A stretch of DNA of 64,000 nucleotides from Gimesia algae (GCF_007746795.1 NZ_CP036343.1:2221869-2285868); one strand, 5' to 3'; positions 30,593-40,606 are shown, counted from the first letter of the stretch. Notes: a model not told the origin generated them from the sequence alone. Program-made: numbers and translations.

Positions 30593-32032
30593 ATGGACGT
30601 AGCCACAATCGCGGTGCTGATTCATATTTCGATTGAAATTCTGGTCATTATGCGCGTGATTCTCAGGCCGCATCGCCAACCGACATCGCGTCTGGCCTGG
30701 ATCGTGGTCGTCGTCACCCTGCCTGTGCTGGGAATTCTCGCCTACCTGCTGCTGGGTGAAGTCAATATCGGACGCCGACGCGTTGCCCGCATGCAGAAAG
30801 TGTTCGAACGCCTGCCAAAACTAAGCTGCAAAATCTGTCCTGAAGAAGCTTTTCAAACACAGATTCCCGATAAACATGACCATCTCTTTCGAGTCGGATG
30901 TTCTATCAGTGGCTATTCACCAGTGGGAGGGAACACTGCGCAACTGATGGCGGATTCCAATGCCACGATCGACAGGATGGTAGAAGATATTGACTCAGCA
31001 GAAGAGCACGTGCATCTGCTGTTCTATATCTGGTTACCCGATCACAATGGCTGTAAAATAATGGACGCCCTGAAACGCGCTGCTGCCCGAGGCGTCAAAT
31101 GTCGCGCTATGGCCGATGATCTGGGTTCCCGGACTCTGATCAAATCTTCTTTCTGGAATGAAATGAAAGCGGCCGGCGTACATACAGCAGTCGCATTGCC
31201 CATTGGAAATCCCCTGCTCCGCCCGTTTATGGGGCGTATTGATTTGCGCAATCACCGTAAAATTGTGGTCATTGATCACAGTCTCACTTACTGCGGCAGT
31301 CAGAACTGTGCCGACCCGGAGTTTCTCGTCAAACCCAAATATGCCCCCTGGGTCGATGCCGTCATACGGTTTGAAGGCCCGGTCGCGCGCCAGAACCAGC
31401 ATCTGTTTATCAGTGACTGGATGACGCAGGTCGATGAAGATCTGTCAGCGCTGTTAGAGACTCCCATCCCCCCTGCTGAGGCTGGATTTCCGGCCCAGGT
31501 CATTGGTACCGGCCCTACCGTACGCTTTTCAGCGATGCCGGAGATGTTTGAATCACTGATCCATTCGGCACGTCGAGAACTGGTTATTACCACACCATAT
31601 TATGTCCCGGATGAATCGATGCAGGATGCCCTCTGTGCCACCGCTTACCGCGGGGTTGATACGAAAATCATTTTTCCGGCCCGCAATGATTCCCGGATTG
31701 TTGGTGCGGCCAGCCACAGCTATTATGAAGAGCTGCTGGAAGCAGGTGTGAAAATCTATGAATACGAGGGAGGTCTGCTGCATACCAAATCACTGACGCT
31801 GGATGGCGAAGTCACATTAATCGGCTCGGCAAACATGGATCGTCGCAGTTTTGACCTCAACTACGAAAACAACATCCTGTTTTATGACTCTGCTCTGACA
31901 GAAAAAGTCCGGGAACGTCAGCAGGAATATCTGGCATCTTCAAAAGAAGTCACAGCGGAAGCCGTCGCCGCCTGGAGTATTGCCCGCCGCTTCTGGAATA
32001 ATACCATCGCCATGCTGGGACCTGTTCTGTAA
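30593..32032 (+). CDS. cls: Cardiolipin synthase (two PLD domains)
   Basis: The 479-residue product has two N-terminal membrane segments (about 5-22 and 35-55), the common cardiolipin synthase layout. Two phospholipase-D motifs follow: HRKIVVID with His221, Lys223 and Asp228, and HTKSLTLD with His397, Lys399 and Asp404, each trailed by the GSxN signature (GSQN, GSANMDRRSF). The enzyme joins two phosphatidylglycerols, or a close variant reaction, to make cardiolipin at the inner face of the cytoplasmic membrane. The length is normal. The start ATG is preceded by only a weak ribosome site (AGGGAAC). It forms a single-gene unit that converges with the DUF1501 gene, with 22 bases between the stops. 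Confidence 0.93.
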   Translation: MDVATIAVLIHISIEILVIMRVILRPHRQPTSRLAWIVVVVTLPVLGILAYLLLGEVNIGRRRVARMQKVFERLPKLSCKICPEEAFQTQIPDKHDHLFRVGCSISGYSPVGGNTAQLMADSNATIDRMVEDIDSAEEHVHLLFYIWLPDHNGCKIMDALKRAAARGVKCRAMADDLGSRTLIKSSFWNEMKAAGVHTAVALPIGNPLLRPFMGRIDLRNHRKIVVIDHSLTYCGSQNCADPEFLVKPKYAPWVDAVIRFEGPVARQNQHLFISDWMTQVDEDLSALLETPIPPAEAGFPAQVIGTGPTVRFSAMPEMFESLIHSARRELVITTPYYVPDESMQDALCATAYRGVDTKIIFPARNDSRIVGAASHSYYEELLEAGVKIYEYEGGLLHTKSLTLDGEVTLIGSANMDRRSFDLNYENNILFYDSALTEKVRERQQEYLASSKEVTAEAVAAWSIARRFWNNTIAMLGPVL

Positions 32033-32054
32033 TCAGCGTGAAGCGTGAGCAGGG

Positions 32055-33479
32055 TTAACCCACCAGTTCCGGAATTGGTTTGCCCTGATCGGCAATGATC
32101 GGTGTCGGACGGCCGTTAAAGTCTTCGATGAAGACACTGGACGAATCAATGCCCAGATGATGATAGATGGTCGCCAGGAAATCCCCCGCGCCACAGATCC
32201 GTTCAATGGAATCTTCGCCCAGCTTGTCACTCGCACCGATAAAGCGACCGGTCTCGATACCGCCACCCGCCCAGATATTAGAAAACGCGCGTGGCCAGTG
32301 ATCTCGGCCCGGCTGTTTTGTGCCGGCAGGTGCACTCGCATTTCCTGCGCCGGTACTGGGCTGGTAATTGACTTTCGGAGTCCGCCCGAATTCACCGGTG
32401 ACCACCACCAGCACTCGTTCATCCAGTCCACGGTCATAAATATCTTCAATTAATGCAGAGACAGCCTGATCGTATGCCTTCGAACGGAACCGCATGGCAT
32501 CGAAGACATGGTGGTTGACCGCGTGATCGTCCCAGTTTGACACACGGCCGCAGAGCGGGCCGCTCAAGCTGGTGGAAATCACATCCACGCCCGCTTCCAC
32601 TAGACGCCGCGCCATCAGCAACTGCTGGCCCCAGCTGTTGCGACCATAACGATCACGGGTACGATCATCTTCCTGAGTTAAATCAAAGGCATCTTTCGCC
32701 TTGGGGTTCGTCAACAGAGTCAAGGCCTGGGTTTCAAATTCGTCCAGCGCCTGCAGTTCGCCCGCCTGATCAAACGACCGCTCCAGGGTATCAAGCTTCT
32801 GACGCAGAGTCGCACGGCGGTCGAGCTGTTTCACTTCTGCCTGATTCGATAACCCGATATTGGGGACCGAAAAATTCGGTTTATTGGGATCTCCGGAAAC
32901 CGTAAAGGGACCATAGGCATCCCCCAGATAAGCACCGCCCACACGCTGTGAAGAAAAGTTGATTCCGACGTAAGGTGGCAGCGGGTTTTTGCGTGGTCCT
33001 TCTTTAGAACGCAGATAATTCGTGACAGACATCCAGTCGGGATATTTAGGGATTTGCTTATCCCGACGGTCAGTATCCCCCGTCAGCATTCGCAGTGTCC
33101 CCGCGGGATGCCCGGGACTGTCGTGACGCATGGAACGCAGAACGGTAAACTTGTCTGCAATTTTCGCCTGCATCGGCAGCAGTTCTGTAAAATTCATCCC
33201 CGGCACTTTGGTCGGGATCATGCCGAAAGGTCCGCGGTACTCAATCGGCGCAGCGGGCTTGGGATCATAAGTATCAATGTGTGAACAACCACCCGGTTGC
33301 CAGACCATGATGACGGCTGTCTTTTTCTTTTGATCAGGCAGGGGATTCGCTGCCTGTAACCTCAGAATGCCGGGAAGACTGAGAGATGCAAAACCAGCCA
33401 GTCCCATTTTGAGAAACCCACGGCGGGTTTCCGGCCCTGGACATGGATGAACTGTCGATGCGTGAAAAGGATCTGTCAT
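32055..33479 (-). CDS. DUF1501 protein with twin-arginine signal
   Basis: The product, about 474 residues, starts near MTDPFHASTV and carries the Tat signal TRRGFLKMGLAGFASL. DUF1501 marks are present: VWQPGGCSHIDTYDPKP near residue 60, VVVTGEFGRTPKVNY near 360, and GRDHWPRAFSNIWAGGGIETG near 395. The previous gene ends TAG at 33484-33482. An in-frame GTG at 33482 overlaps that stop, but the ATG three bases on (33479) is the better start; either way translation is coupled. It is the last gene of a three-gene operon with a PPC-domain protein and a DUF1549/DUF1553 protein. The reaction is unknown, and the protein is probably a partner of the other two in the envelope. Confidence 0.92.
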   Translation of the reverse strand: MTDPFHASTVHPCPGPETRRGFLKMGLAGFASLSLPGILRLQAANPLPDQKKKTAVIMVWQPGGCSHIDTYDPKPAAPIEYRGPFGMIPTKVPGMNFTELLPMQAKIADKFTVLRSMRHDSPGHPAGTLRMLTGDTDRRDKQIPKYPDWMSVTNYLRSKEGPRKNPLPPYVGINFSSQRVGGAYLGDAYGPFTVSGDPNKPNFSVPNIGLSNQAEVKQLDRRATLRQKLDTLERSFDQAGELQALDEFETQALTLLTNPKAKDAFDLTQEDDRTRDRYGRNSWGQQLLMARRLVEAGVDVISTSLSGPLCGRVSNWDDHAVNHHVFDAMRFRSKAYDQAVSALIEDIYDRGLDERVLVVVTGEFGRTPKVNYQPSTGAGNASAPAGTKQPGRDHWPRAFSNIWAGGGIETGRFIGASDKLGEDSIERICGAGDFLATIYHHLGIDSSSVFIEDFNGRPTPIIADQGKPIPELVG

Positions 33480-33481
33480 CA

Positions 33482-35719
33482 CTATTTCGCCTTCTTAGCT
33501 GGATTGACACGAATGGTAATGGGCTTGGAAAAGATGATCTCTACGATGTCTTTGGGTTTTGCTTTCGCGGTTGCCTGCTTTAACTGTTTATCGGCTTTTG
33601 TCACATCAGCCTGAGCCGTTTTTGCTTTCGCTGCCGCTTCTTTTGCAGCCGCATCACCTTTTTTCTGCAATTTCTCTGCTTCCGCTGCCAGAGCAGTCGC
33701 CTGTTGTTGCGCCTGTTTCAGTTCTATTTCAGCCAGGGCAACCGCTTTTGGGTTTTCACTATACTTTACCACGGCGTATCCGCCGAAAGCAATTTTGTAT
33801 TCCCCAGGAGGGGTTTTCAGAGTTGCCAGATCCAGAACCGCTTCTGATGCCTCAGCCTTTAGAGGGGCATCAAAGGCTTTATTCCGGTCAAAGCCTTCTC
33901 CATACGTTTTCAGGGTAATATTGGCCCCCGAGAAATCGCTGCGGCGATCATGCTTAAGCGGGATGGTCAGCTTTTCACCGGCTGTCACTTCCCAGACTTT
34001 TTCTTCGGCAGGAGCGATGGTGATTGGTGCCTGTTCTGAAGTGCTTACAGAAACAGGGACATCAGCCATCAGGCGCGGACTCGGTACTTCACTCCAGGCA
34101 TTTTTGACAGGCCATTGCATGGATGCCAGAAAACAGGGACGCGTAACGACCTGATCATTGATGGTTGCCCGACCGAAGAATTTCGCACTGGTTAAACCTC
34201 GAGGTGTTCCTTCCGCTGCTGAAATCAACATCGTGCCTCTCGATTTTCCCTTACCGATTTTCAGCCCGGTGGCAGTCACTCCCTCTGGCAGGTTTTCCAT
34301 GAACAATTCAATTTCGCCATCAAAGCCATCACGCCGGACGACAACCACTTCCAGAGGCATTGTGGCTCCGCCCCGCAAGGCAATGGGTTTGGAAAGGGCA
34401 TTTCGGTCACCGTTTCGCAGGTTCATATGCAGAGCCCAACCCACCAGGGAAAAATCGGGAGCCGCTTTGCGAATAATCAGTCGATAGATATTTTTCGAAT
34501 CATTGCGTGTGCCACCAAACAGATCCCGGATCTGCAGATGATGCACTCCGTCCTGCTTAATTTCGACTTTCCCGATAATATCTGAAGAGCCGGCATTATA
34601 AGGAGGGCCATTGTAGGAATACCCATTGCTGGAAACCTTCACCGGGCTGGGAATGTCACTCAGCTCAACCAGATCGGTAATTTTTACTTCAGAACCGGAT
34701 CCACTGACATGTTGCACAACAATCGAAGGATCGGTCGGACGCCCCAGACGTTCTGAAGCGACTTCGACCCACCAGACTTCACCTTTCTTCGCGGTAAATT
34801 CAAATGTATCAACGTCTGCCGCAGGAAAGAAACTGCCACTGATATCGCAAGGCAGAGTGATTTTCTGTGCTGCTGCACGTGCATTATTTGGTTCTGCTTC
34901 CGGCTTGAGCATTTCGCTGGTGAGCCCTGCAGGAGGCCATGAGAAGGCGCTGACTTTTCTAATGGAAGGCATTCGGGGAACGATCTCATCCCGGGCAACA
35001 TTCTTAACTGCCAGTCGATAAAAATGATAAGGGCCACCATCATAAGTCAAGCCATGCACCTTAATCACGTATTTACCAGTTTCTGGAACTTTAAAATCAA
35101 GCATGCCCCCACGTCGTTCTACCACCAGATCCATTCCACGCTCATCAGCAATAATGACAACTGGATTGAGTTTCGAATCGATGCCTTTCGCAGCACAGTC
35201 GACAATCACCCGTTGATCTTTGCCGGCTTCGAATGTGTAATAGTCGATCTTCTGTCGCGACATCACTGCATTGCAGATCGAATTCAGTTCCAGTTTCTTT
35301 GCTGTTTCCAGACTGGTATTCGCGGCCGTCTGAGCAGTTTCCGGCAGACGCCCTACATTGAAAGCACGGCTGGAAGAAACTCCAAGACGCGTCATGACGT
35401 GGGCTTCATGAATTCCCAGCGGGCAGTCTTTGGATATTGTGACCGTATACTTGTTGGCTACTGGCAAACCGTCTTTACCCAGGCTTGGGGTCGCAGTAAT
35501 TCCCTCATGTGAAAAGCTGAGCTCATCGGCATCTTCAATATTTTCACCGGTAATCGTTACTTCAAAAGTGGTCCCCGCCTGACCTCCCATAGGCATGGTG
35601 GTCAATAACCGGGGTGCGGGTAGACAGACCAGTTGCGCCTGTGCTTTCGCTGAAACCAGGCAACTCACTGCCAGGCAGACCCCCATCACAAGTGAGAACT
35701 GCAGTCGAAAGTATTTCAT
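33482..35719 (-). CDS. Secreted PPC-domain protein with C-terminal coiled coil
   Basis: The 745-residue product has a signal peptide (residues 1-30, ending SAKAQAQ). An IPT/TIG-like segment comes first (GQAGTTFEVTITGENI near 50). At least two bacterial pre-peptidase C-terminal (PPC) domains follow: KIDYYTFEAGKDQRVIVD near 155 and DVDTFEFTAKKGEVWWVEV near 305. After a longer beta-rich region the tail (about 660-725) is an Ala/Lys/Gln-rich coiled coil. PPC domains usually attach or fold secreted proteins and have no catalysis of their own. The gene lies between DUF1549/DUF1553 and DUF1501 genes with tight spacing, so it is probably a structural or binding partner of that pair. Confidence 0.85.
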   Translation of the reverse strand: MKYFRLQFSLVMGVCLAVSCLVSAKAQAQLVCLPAPRLLTTMPMGGQAGTTFEVTITGENIEDADELSFSHEGITATPSLGKDGLPVANKYTVTISKDCPLGIHEAHVMTRLGVSSSRAFNVGRLPETAQTAANTSLETAKKLELNSICNAVMSRQKIDYYTFEAGKDQRVIVDCAAKGIDSKLNPVVIIADERGMDLVVERRGGMLDFKVPETGKYVIKVHGLTYDGGPYHFYRLAVKNVARDEIVPRMPSIRKVSAFSWPPAGLTSEMLKPEAEPNNARAAAQKITLPCDISGSFFPAADVDTFEFTAKKGEVWWVEVASERLGRPTDPSIVVQHVSGSGSEVKITDLVELSDIPSPVKVSSNGYSYNGPPYNAGSSDIIGKVEIKQDGVHHLQIRDLFGGTRNDSKNIYRLIIRKAAPDFSLVGWALHMNLRNGDRNALSKPIALRGGATMPLEVVVVRRDGFDGEIELFMENLPEGVTATGLKIGKGKSRGTMLISAAEGTPRGLTSAKFFGRATINDQVVTRPCFLASMQWPVKNAWSEVPSPRLMADVPVSVSTSEQAPITIAPAEEKVWEVTAGEKLTIPLKHDRRSDFSGANITLKTYGEGFDRNKAFDAPLKAEASEAVLDLATLKTPPGEYKIAFGGYAVVKYSENPKAVALAEIELKQAQQQATALAAEAEKLQKKGDAAAKEAAAKAKTAQADVTKADKQLKQATAKAKPKDIVEIIFSKPITIRVNPAKKAK

Positions 35720-35809
35720 ATTTCCCGGCCTCTGCTTTATTGGTTACCAACTTGATGATCGTGAGAGAAACTGCTTCAAAGCAGTCTGACGAAGATACGC
35801 CACAAGTCA

Positions 35810-38056
35810 TTAATGATTAAACAAAAACTCTTTGGTATTCATCAGCGCCCAGATCAGGTCCTGATAGTCTTTTGAATTCGGTGTTTTCTTCGCATCCGGT
35901 TTTGCCTTTGCATCGGCTGCCGGTGTTGTCAGATAATGTACTGCTGTCTGTAATTCTTCAGGTTGTGGCTTGCGGGCAAATGCGATCAGATACAACTCAT
36001 TCACTTTTTCTTCCACAGATTTGTCTGATGCTTTGGCTAATTGAGCAGCACGCCCCGTCGCTGTTGCCAGCTTGGATTTCATCTCCGAAGAGTTAATCAG
36101 ATGCAGGCTCTGAGCCAGACTGGAAGATTGCACCCGCTCACATTCACAGACACTGGCACTGTTGGGACGACCAAAGACCTTCAGGAAAGCCGACGCTTTT
36201 GTGTAGCTGTTATCTGGCAGTGCAATCGCACGGGTTCCCGGTGGTAAATTAGCAAATGCCGTCGTCGAACCAGCCAGTTGATCGACAGAGTCCAGCAGGA
36301 CTTCCGCCTGCAGACGACGTGGATAGAACCGCGAATAATTCTGGCGATCCTGAAGATTGTATTCATTCGGCATGGAACTCAGTTGATAGGTATGTGACTG
36401 AGTAATCAATGTAATCAGCTGCTTCAGATCAAAGCCAGACTGGATGAAGTGTTCTTCCAGTGCCGTCATCAATTCCGGATTGGAAGGGGGATTCGTATCC
36501 CGGATATCATCTTCCGGTTCAATCAGAGCCCGCTTGAAAAAATGTTTCCAGTAGCGGTTCACCAGCGCTTTGGCAAAAAAGGGATTGTCTTTGGAACTCA
36601 TCCAGTTCCCCAGACGCAACCGGGGATCTTCATCAGGAGAGATTTCGCCGATATCATCACCCAGGGCAACCGGTTTCAACATCTCACCCGATTTCACATT
36701 CTTTGCCTGCGCGATACCCCGCTTATGGAAGATCAGGTCTTCTCCCTGGGTCCCGGTCGGCTTACGACCGATCTGTGAGAAGAAAGCAGACAGACTGTAA
36801 TAATCGTCCTGACTCCAGCGTTCAAAGGGATGGTGATGACATTGAGCACATTGCATTCGCACTCCCAGAAACAACTGGGCAATATCTTCCAGCTGATCTT
36901 TGGGATCTTTCACGCGCTTGTACCAGGCGACAGGCGGATTGCTGACGACGGTTCCGGTTGCTCCCAGCAGTTCGCGAACCAATTGATCATAGGGGACATT
37001 CGCCAGCAGACTGTCTCGGATCCAGGCATGGAACGCGAAGTTTGAAGTAATGTCATTGGCTGCATCGCGGCGGTTCTTCAGCAGCGGTGTCCATTTGGAA
37101 GCAAAGTAGTCTGCGTAGTTGGGACTCCGCAACAGGCGCTCCACGACCTCATCCCGTTTTTTGGGATCGGTACTCGCCAGGAAGGATTCGGTTTCTTCCT
37201 GTGTTGGAAAGCGACCACAAATATCCAAAGTGACACGACGTAAAAAGGTCGCATCATCACAGACTTCAGACGGGGGAATTCCCAGCTCTTTCAGATTGGC
37301 AAAGACATGACGGTCAATCATATTCTTTTCTGCAGGCACTTCCTGAATTGGTGCCCCCAGGGGAATTGCCGCTGTGAAGACCGCAATCTTGCCCTGATAG
37401 CGAACCATCACCGCAACTTTACCGGGGATGTCATGCACTTTAACAAGACCTTCCTCCGTCGCATCTGCCATCGACTTGATGTTCGACTCGTATAAGGCGA
37501 ACTCAGTGACATCGCGTTTGCTCCCATCCGAATATTTTGCAATCGCCTTCAGTTGTTGAGTCTCACCCATATTGACCAGTCCGCGTTCCGGCTGAACGTC
37601 CACTGATTCCAGGCTCGGCTCATTCCCGGTGGAATAGCGGGCTCCCTCTTCAATCCAGCGACGAATCAGCTGATACCCTTCCGAATCACGGGGTAAGCGG
37701 GTCCCCCCTCCATGGGGAGTTTCACCTGAAGCTTTCGTGAGCAGCAGGCTTTTCGAAGAAACTGAGGGAAACAGTCGACGGCCATGTGCTTCCTTGACCA
37801 GACTGTCATAATCATCCAGCGGTTCAAATCCCAGCAACGATAGCTGAAATCCATTCTGCCCCCCTCCTGCCTTGGCGTGACAGACACCCATGTTGCACCC
37901 TGCCTTAGTCAGGACGGGCATCACATCATTGACGAAACTGACCGGGGAGTTTTTTTCTTCCGCGTTCAAGGCACCTGCAGAACTGCCCAGGAGCATCACC
38001 ACCGGGAAACAGAGAACGAACAGACGTGTTGAAGCAGCGTTATGCAATGTTTTCAT
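35810..38056 (-). CDS. Secreted DUF1549-DUF1553 protein with Ig-like domain
   Basis: The frame is open up to 38143, but the ATG at 38056 (MKTLHNAASTRLF) is followed at once by a clean signal peptide ending GALNA, so the 748-residue form is preferred. The N-terminal segment holds CNMGVCH, a Cys-x4-Cys-His motif in place of the usual CxxCH. A bacterial Ig-like domain follows (VDVQPERGLVNMGETQQLKA, DGSKRDVTEFALYES). DUF1549 comes next (FLRRVTLDICGRFPT) with a haem-type CAQCH in its middle, then DUF1553 (KALVNRYWKHFFKRALIEP) to the end. This is the first gene of the operon running down to 32055. It differs in domain order and haem spacing from the DUF1553 proteins at 2268 and 44166, so it is probably a separate subfamily. 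Confidence 0.9.
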   Translation of the reverse strand: MKTLHNAASTRLFVLCFPVVMLLGSSAGALNAEEKNSPVSFVNDVMPVLTKAGCNMGVCHAKAGGGQNGFQLSLLGFEPLDDYDSLVKEAHGRRLFPSVSSKSLLLTKASGETPHGGGTRLPRDSEGYQLIRRWIEEGARYSTGNEPSLESVDVQPERGLVNMGETQQLKAIAKYSDGSKRDVTEFALYESNIKSMADATEEGLVKVHDIPGKVAVMVRYQGKIAVFTAAIPLGAPIQEVPAEKNMIDRHVFANLKELGIPPSEVCDDATFLRRVTLDICGRFPTQEETESFLASTDPKKRDEVVERLLRSPNYADYFASKWTPLLKNRRDAANDITSNFAFHAWIRDSLLANVPYDQLVRELLGATGTVVSNPPVAWYKRVKDPKDQLEDIAQLFLGVRMQCAQCHHHPFERWSQDDYYSLSAFFSQIGRKPTGTQGEDLIFHKRGIAQAKNVKSGEMLKPVALGDDIGEISPDEDPRLRLGNWMSSKDNPFFAKALVNRYWKHFFKRALIEPEDDIRDTNPPSNPELMTALEEHFIQSGFDLKQLITLITQSHTYQLSSMPNEYNLQDRQNYSRFYPRRLQAEVLLDSVDQLAGSTTAFANLPPGTRAIALPDNSYTKASAFLKVFGRPNSASVCECERVQSSSLAQSLHLINSSEMKSKLATATGRAAQLAKASDKSVEEKVNELYLIAFARKPQPEELQTAVHYLTTPAADAKAKPDAKKTPNSKDYQDLIWALMNTKEFLFNH

Positions 38057-38578
38057 GTCGATTCTGATTGAGGTGGGAAGGTTTCGTGGTGGGAATACTA
38101 AAATAGCGCTATCTCTATATATAATATATATAAAACCATACACATGCGATTGGCGAATGTCAATAAATAAGTTTCATTTAGCACGAAAATGAATATTCAT
38201 ATGAACACATTGATAAGTGGCAATCTCGTCTCGTAATTCTACGACATACTTCAACACTGTCCTGCCAGATTTTGTAAAATTACCTGAGCCTCGACGATGT
38301 GATGTTTTGTATCATTCCTGAAATCATATTTTGAACTCAGAATTCAATACTAGAGCGCATCACATTTAACCATAGCGTCTCTCAATCTAGTATACTCGGT
38401 CCAAATGGCCTTGGAGACGCTACAGTAAAACTGGACACAGTCTAGTGGAGTGTCATTTTTAAAATTCGGGTTGATAAATAGCCCGAGAATGCGACAACGG
38501 AGCACGTAAACAACGCCCCCTAACTCTCAATTTGTAGCTTGACAAAGCAGCCTCTTTTCTGAAAATTGGTACTATCAC
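38057..38578. other. Divergent intergenic region with a repeat copy
   Basis: This interval separates the leftward DUF1549 gene from the rightward methyltransferase. An extremely AT-rich run near 38,110-38,135 (TATATATAATATATATAAAA) probably belongs to the leftward promoter. The middle holds copy 2 of the dispersed repeat. A perfect TTGACA at 38539-38544 lies 35 bases before the methyltransferase start, but no matching -10 box at normal spacing was found. Confidence 0.5.
38350..38445. repeat. Dispersed ~95-bp intergenic repeat, copy 2 (best preserved)
   Basis: The copy runs from CTAGAGCGCATCACATTT to GGACACAGTCTAG, so both ends carry CTAG. Inside, TAGCGTCTC and GAGACGCTA form a perfect 9-bp inverted repeat around a loop of about 32 bases. 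Copy 1 (8551-8642) is nearly identical over its length, and copy 3 (51411-51471) shares the right half. The small size, matching ends and intergenic sites fit a non-autonomous mobile repeat, although no encoding element was found. Confidence 0.8.
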
Positions 38579-39448
38579 ATGATCAGTTGCCCGACAGTCC
38601 AAAAAGAAGTCATTCGCAGTCATTACAATCTGACAACTCTGTTTTATCGCCTGCTTTGGGGACGCCACATTCATCATGGATTGTGGGAAACCCCGGACAG
38701 TCAGTCAGCAAGTCAAATTGATTATGGAAAATCTTCTGCCATCGCCCAGCAACATTTAACGGAAACACTCGCGGAACTGCTGGGGGTCCAGCCTGATGCA
38801 GATCTGCTGGATGTCGGCTGTGGTATGGGGGGGTCATCCATTCATCTGGCAAAGACTTTCGGCTGCCATGTCACTGGTATCACACTCAGTCCGGTTCAAC
38901 GTCGCTGGGCTGCGCTGGAAGCACGCGGACGGGGTCAGCAGCAACGGACGCAGTTCCTCTGTCAGGATGCGGAAACTGCTGAATTTCCAGTCGAATCGTT
39001 TGACAATATCTGGAGTATTGAATGCACAGAGCACCTGTTTGATAAGCAGGCTTTTTTCAATAAAGCAGCCACCTGGTTGCGACCGGGCGGCAGTATGGCA
39101 ATCTGTGCCTGGCTGGCGGGAGATCATCTGGATACAGAAGAAGCCCGGCAGCAGGTTTACGATGTTTGCGAAGGATTTTTCTGTCCTTCCCTGGGGAGTG
39201 CCGCAGACTATCAGTCCTGGATGGAAAATGCCGGGCTGGAATTTCAGGCGTATCACAACTGGACGAATCGCGTCTCCCAGACCTGGGAAATCTGTCAGCA
39301 GCGCGTTCAGAAAACCGGTGTCCGCTGGCTGGCACGACTCATTGACCGAGACACGGTCATGTTTCTGGACCGTTTTGAAACCATTTTAAAAGCTTATGAA
39401 TCGGGGGCAATGCAGTATGGATGCTTTATTGCCCACAAGCCACTGTAA
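38579..39448 (+). CDS. Class I SAM-dependent methyltransferase (tocopherol/MPBQ-like)
   Basis: The 289-residue protein has SAM-binding motif I LLDVGCGMGGSSIHLA near residue 77, motif II/post I ITLSPVQ near 103, and the acidic ESFDNIWSIECTEHL segment near 140. N-terminal text YDxxTxFYRLLWGRxIHHG-like (NLTTLFYRLLWGRHIHHGLW) resembles the sterol/tocopherol/MPBQ methyltransferase group and cyclopropane synthase relatives, which methylate lipid-like quinols or phenols. It is convergent with the type III polyketide synthase gene (26 bases between stops). It may therefore methylate the polyketide product, though this is inference from position. No signal peptide is seen. Confidence 0.85.
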   Translation: MISCPTVQKEVIRSHYNLTTLFYRLLWGRHIHHGLWETPDSQSASQIDYGKSSAIAQQHLTETLAELLGVQPDADLLDVGCGMGGSSIHLAKTFGCHVTGITLSPVQRRWAALEARGRGQQQRTQFLCQDAETAEFPVESFDNIWSIECTEHLFDKQAFFNKAATWLRPGGSMAICAWLAGDHLDTEEARQQVYDVCEGFFCPSLGSAADYQSWMENAGLEFQAYHNWTNRVSQTWEICQQRVQKTGVRWLARLIDRDTVMFLDRFETILKAYESGAMQYGCFIAHKPL

Positions 39449-39474
39449 GATTCGGTTGTGCTGTCGGTCCGGCA

Positions 39475-40578
39475 CTATTTCACCAGCGCCGCTTCAATCA
39501 CCAGTCCGGGACCAAACCCCAGCATCACACAGGGACGTGCTGCCTGAGCCGCCTGCAGACGCTGCAGAATAAAGAGTACGGTCGGCGAAGACATATTTCC
39601 AAACTCGGAAAGAATTTCACGGGAAGTCGCCAGTTTTTCTTCCTCAAACTCAATGGCTTCTGCCACCGCAGTCAAAATCCGTGGACCGCCCGGGTGAATG
39701 GCCCAGCTGCCAATCTCTTCAACCCGGGTCCCTTCAGCGGCGAGCCAGTTCACAAGCCAGGGACGTAACCGGGATTTGATCAAATCGGGAATCTCTGGCG
39801 ACAGTGTCATTTCAAATCCATGATCTCCAATCCGCCAGCTCATCAGCTCTTCAGAATTCGGCACGACTGTTGAGCCGGAGGCAACTAGGTTCCAATGATC
39901 GCTTGAACTACCTTGTGATTGTTTCCCGACGACAGCCGCCGCCCCATCTGCAAACAGGGCATTTGCCACAATCTTGTCCGGGCACCAGCCATACTGTTGA
40001 TGCAGTGTGCAGAGCTCGACCGCACAGATAACGACACAGGCTTCGGGATCACTATCAGTAAACGCCTTCGCCACGCGCAGCCCGTTCAGAGCACCATGAC
40101 AACCCATAAAGCCGATATGCGTCCGTGAAACATCGGGTGAAAAGCCAGGCTGTTTCAAGACCTGCAAATCAAATCCTGGCGCACTGAAACCACTGCAGGA
40201 AACGGTCACGAGGTGTGTCACTTCAGCCGGGTCAATCTTAGCAGAGTCTAATGCAGCGTGGACGGCAGCAATTGCCAGCAGACCCGCATGTTTTTCGTAT
40301 TCCTGCATGCGGATCGAAGTGGCAGGCCCCAGATCAACCGGCGATTCAGAAGGTTGATAAAATGTCTGTCTGACTGCTTCTCCATCGGAGCTGTTTTCCA
40401 GAACAACGCTGTGTCGTGTTTTCACTCCGGCCCGTCGATAGAGCACCGGCAGCAGGCGTTGCAGTTGATCTGTTGTTTCGGTCTGACAGGAGAAAGACAA
40501 GGCGTGTACGGCCGCATCCGACTGCTGAATCGAATGCTCGGGATTTGTCGTGCCGATTCCCAATATTTCAAAACTCAT
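39475..40578 (-). CDS. Type III polyketide synthase (chalcone/alkylresorcinol synthase-like)
   Basis: The 367-residue protein has the thiolase-fold catalytic triad of type III PKS enzymes: Cys160 in GFMGCHGALNGL, His295 in IHPGGPRIL, and Asn328 in GNMSSPTVLF. The N-terminal VSCSGFSAPGFD segment near 126-137 is also typical. The enzyme would extend an acyl-CoA starter with malonyl-CoA units and cyclise it to a pyrone, resorcinol or similar aromatic lipid. It is the last gene after a methyltransferase and a flavoprotein, 28 bases downstream of the latter. This trio resembles in gene kind the phenolic-lipid (srs-type) operons of actinomycetes, but the product here cannot be read from sequence. 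Confidence 0.92.
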   Translation of the reverse strand: MSFEILGIGTTNPEHSIQQSDAAVHALSFSCQTETTDQLQRLLPVLYRRAGVKTRHSVVLENSSDGEAVRQTFYQPSESPVDLGPATSIRMQEYEKHAGLLAIAAVHAALDSAKIDPAEVTHLVTVSCSGFSAPGFDLQVLKQPGFSPDVSRTHIGFMGCHGALNGLRVAKAFTDSDPEACVVICAVELCTLHQQYGWCPDKIVANALFADGAAAVVGKQSQGSSSDHWNLVASGSTVVPNSEELMSWRIGDHGFEMTLSPEIPDLIKSRLRPWLVNWLAAEGTRVEEIGSWAIHPGGPRILTAVAEAIEFEEEKLATSREILSEFGNMSSPTVLFILQRLQAAQAARPCVMLGFGPGLVIEAALVK

Positions 40579-40606
40579 AAATGCTCTTTAGTTACTCTCA
40601 GGATAT

